8,114 nucleotides of DNA from JAEUJT01 sp044225205. GTDB taxonomy: Bacteria > Myxococcota > Myxococcia > Myxococcales > Myxococcaceae. The translations under genes were made by a program, and so were the position numbers. Positions 7,426 through 8,114 of the stretch are shown piece after piece (the first letter of the stretch is position 1; each line of letters opens with the position of its first letter). The notes under the pieces are model-generated. The model was given only the letters and a program-made list of their open reading frames with translations, did no database searches and had not been told where the DNA came from. Location of the stretch: positions 1 to 8,114 of the forward strand of contig JBGAIY010000363.1 of assembly GCA_044225205.1 (NCBI GenBank), in the 5' to 3' direction.

Positions 7426-8114
7426 ATGAAGAAACTCGTATTCGCTTGTGGTGTCGCGGTTTCGGTTTCGGCGTTCGCGGCCGACGGCAAAGCAGCCATG
7501 GCGCCCGCGCCTTCGACGACGGCGGCTCCGGCCCCCGCGGCGACGGCCGCTCCCGCCGCGGCTGGAGCGACGGCTCCCGCGGGCATGAACATGGCCGACA
7601 TGATGACCAAAATGGGCCCGGCCGCGCGCAAGCCCACCGACGAAAAGAAGACCAAGAAAGAAGTCGAAGAGTTCTTCAAGAAGGGCGAAATGGCCGAGTC
7701 GAAGGGTGACTGGGAAGCCATGGTCGCGATGCACGACTTCCCCGTCTACATGGCGACTGACGACCTGAAGGGCATGCCCAACGCGAAGCCGTACTCGAAA
7801 GAAGAGTTCATCGCGATGATGAAGCCGATGATGGACAACATGCCCAAAGACTCGAAGACGACGCACAAGCAGACGTTGACCGTGTTGTCTGATTCGCTCG
7901 TCAACGTGGTCGACGAATTCACGATGACCATGGGCAAGAACAAGGTCAACGGCCGCAACGCGGGCCTGTTGGTGAAAGTCGACGGCAACTGGAAGTGGAA
8001 AGCCATGGTCGAAGCGGGCTGGGGCGAAGAACCCAAGACCGCGGCGGCGCCCTCACCGGCGACCGCGGCCCCTGCGGCGACCAACACCGCGACGGCAGCT
8101 CCCGCGGCCAACAC
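7426..8114 (+). CDS. exported protein with Met-rich stretch and NTF2/SnoaL-like domain, 3' end beyond window
   Basis: Open for 229 codons and cut by the right edge. Residues 1-18 look like a Sec signal peptide: KK, then a hydrophobic core and AFA before a likely cut after Ala18. Residues 24-53 are an Ala/Pro/Thr linker. Residues 54-63 are methionine-rich (MNMADMMTKM). About 74-200 form a compact domain: helix EVEEFFKKGEMAESKGDWEAM, then MHDFPVYMATDD, a second Met-rich helix MMKPMMDNM (131-139), beta strands with HKQTLTVLSDSLVNVVDEF and a closing DGNWKWKAMVEAGWG. That order, an N-terminal helix with GDW and a final strand with DGNWKWKAM, resembles NTF2-like (SnoaL/DUF4440-type) domains; this is recognition by eye. 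From 204 a second Pro/Ala/Thr linker begins, so another domain or an anchor may follow. The start is supported by GGGGGAAG at 7413-7420, five bases before ATG. Divergent from the pump operon. Function unknown; no catalytic residues identified. Confidence 0.88.
   Translation, partial: MKKLVFACGVAVSVSAFAADGKAAMAPAPSTTAAPAPAATAAPAAAGATAPAGMNMADMMTKMGPAARKPTDEKKTKKEVEEFFKKGEMAESKGDWEAMVAMHDFPVYMATDDLKGMPNAKPYSKEEFIAMMKPMMDNMPKDSKTTHKQTLTVLSDSLVNVVDEFTMTMGKNKVNGRNAGLLVKVDGNWKWKAMVEAGWGEEPKTAAAPSPATAAPAATNTATAAPAAN

Noticed and set aside
7426..7449. Cys8 in the exported protein as a lipoprotein cysteine (VFAC)
   Set aside because: It lies only eight residues from the start, leaving no hydrophobic core before it. 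The downstream AFA site fits ordinary signal peptidase cleavage better.
7338..7866. Antisense open frames opposite the exported-protein gene
   Set aside because: Their Ala/Gly/Val and Arg/His-rich products mirror the Ala/Pro/Thr linkers of the sense gene, which has a good signal peptide and ribosome binding site.

Overview
The window looks like chromosomal DNA of a high-GC, Gram-negative bacterium. A tripartite RND pump, a probably lipid-anchored periplasmic adaptor and an Ala/Pro/Thr-rich exported protein all need a two-membrane envelope. The Ala/Pro-rich linkers and G/C-ending codons suit Myxococcota or a related deltaproteobacterial-type lineage, but that placement is a low-confidence guess; no rRNA or other marker is present.

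Minus strand, 7119 down to the left edge: a three-gene operon in the order adaptor (mdtA-like), RND transporter 1 (mdtB-like), RND transporter 2 (mdtC-like, cut by the left edge with about 80-90 codons missing). Both junctions are 4-base ATGA stop/start overlaps, at 5953-5956 and 2840-2843. The products should be made in coupled fashion, as expected for a pump with two different RND subunits. Subfamily residues near each N-terminus match E. coli MdtB and MdtC respectively. Both transporters carry the paired TM4 aspartates of the proton relay (D401/D402 in each) and the TM10 lysine. No outer-membrane channel, two-component regulator or local repressor gene is in view.

7120-7425 is a 306-base divergent intergenic region. 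It holds a 12-base direct repeat with one mismatch whose copies start exactly 21 bases apart (7180 and 7201), a small perfect inverted repeat, a 10-base palindrome, and a plausible sigma70-type promoter reading right (7280-7308).

Plus strand, 7426 to the right edge: the start of an exported protein with a Sec signal peptide, a Pro/Ala/Thr-rich linker, a methionine-rich stretch, a domain that looks NTF2/SnoaL-like, and a second Pro/Ala/Thr-rich linker running off the window. Its function is unknown.

The pump genes are a recognisable known family. The less ordinary points are an apparent short internal deletion in the adaptor's beta-barrel, the spaced repeat in front of the pump operon, and the methionine-rich exported protein transcribed divergently from it. 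I see no RNA gene, mobile element, CRISPR array or terminator.
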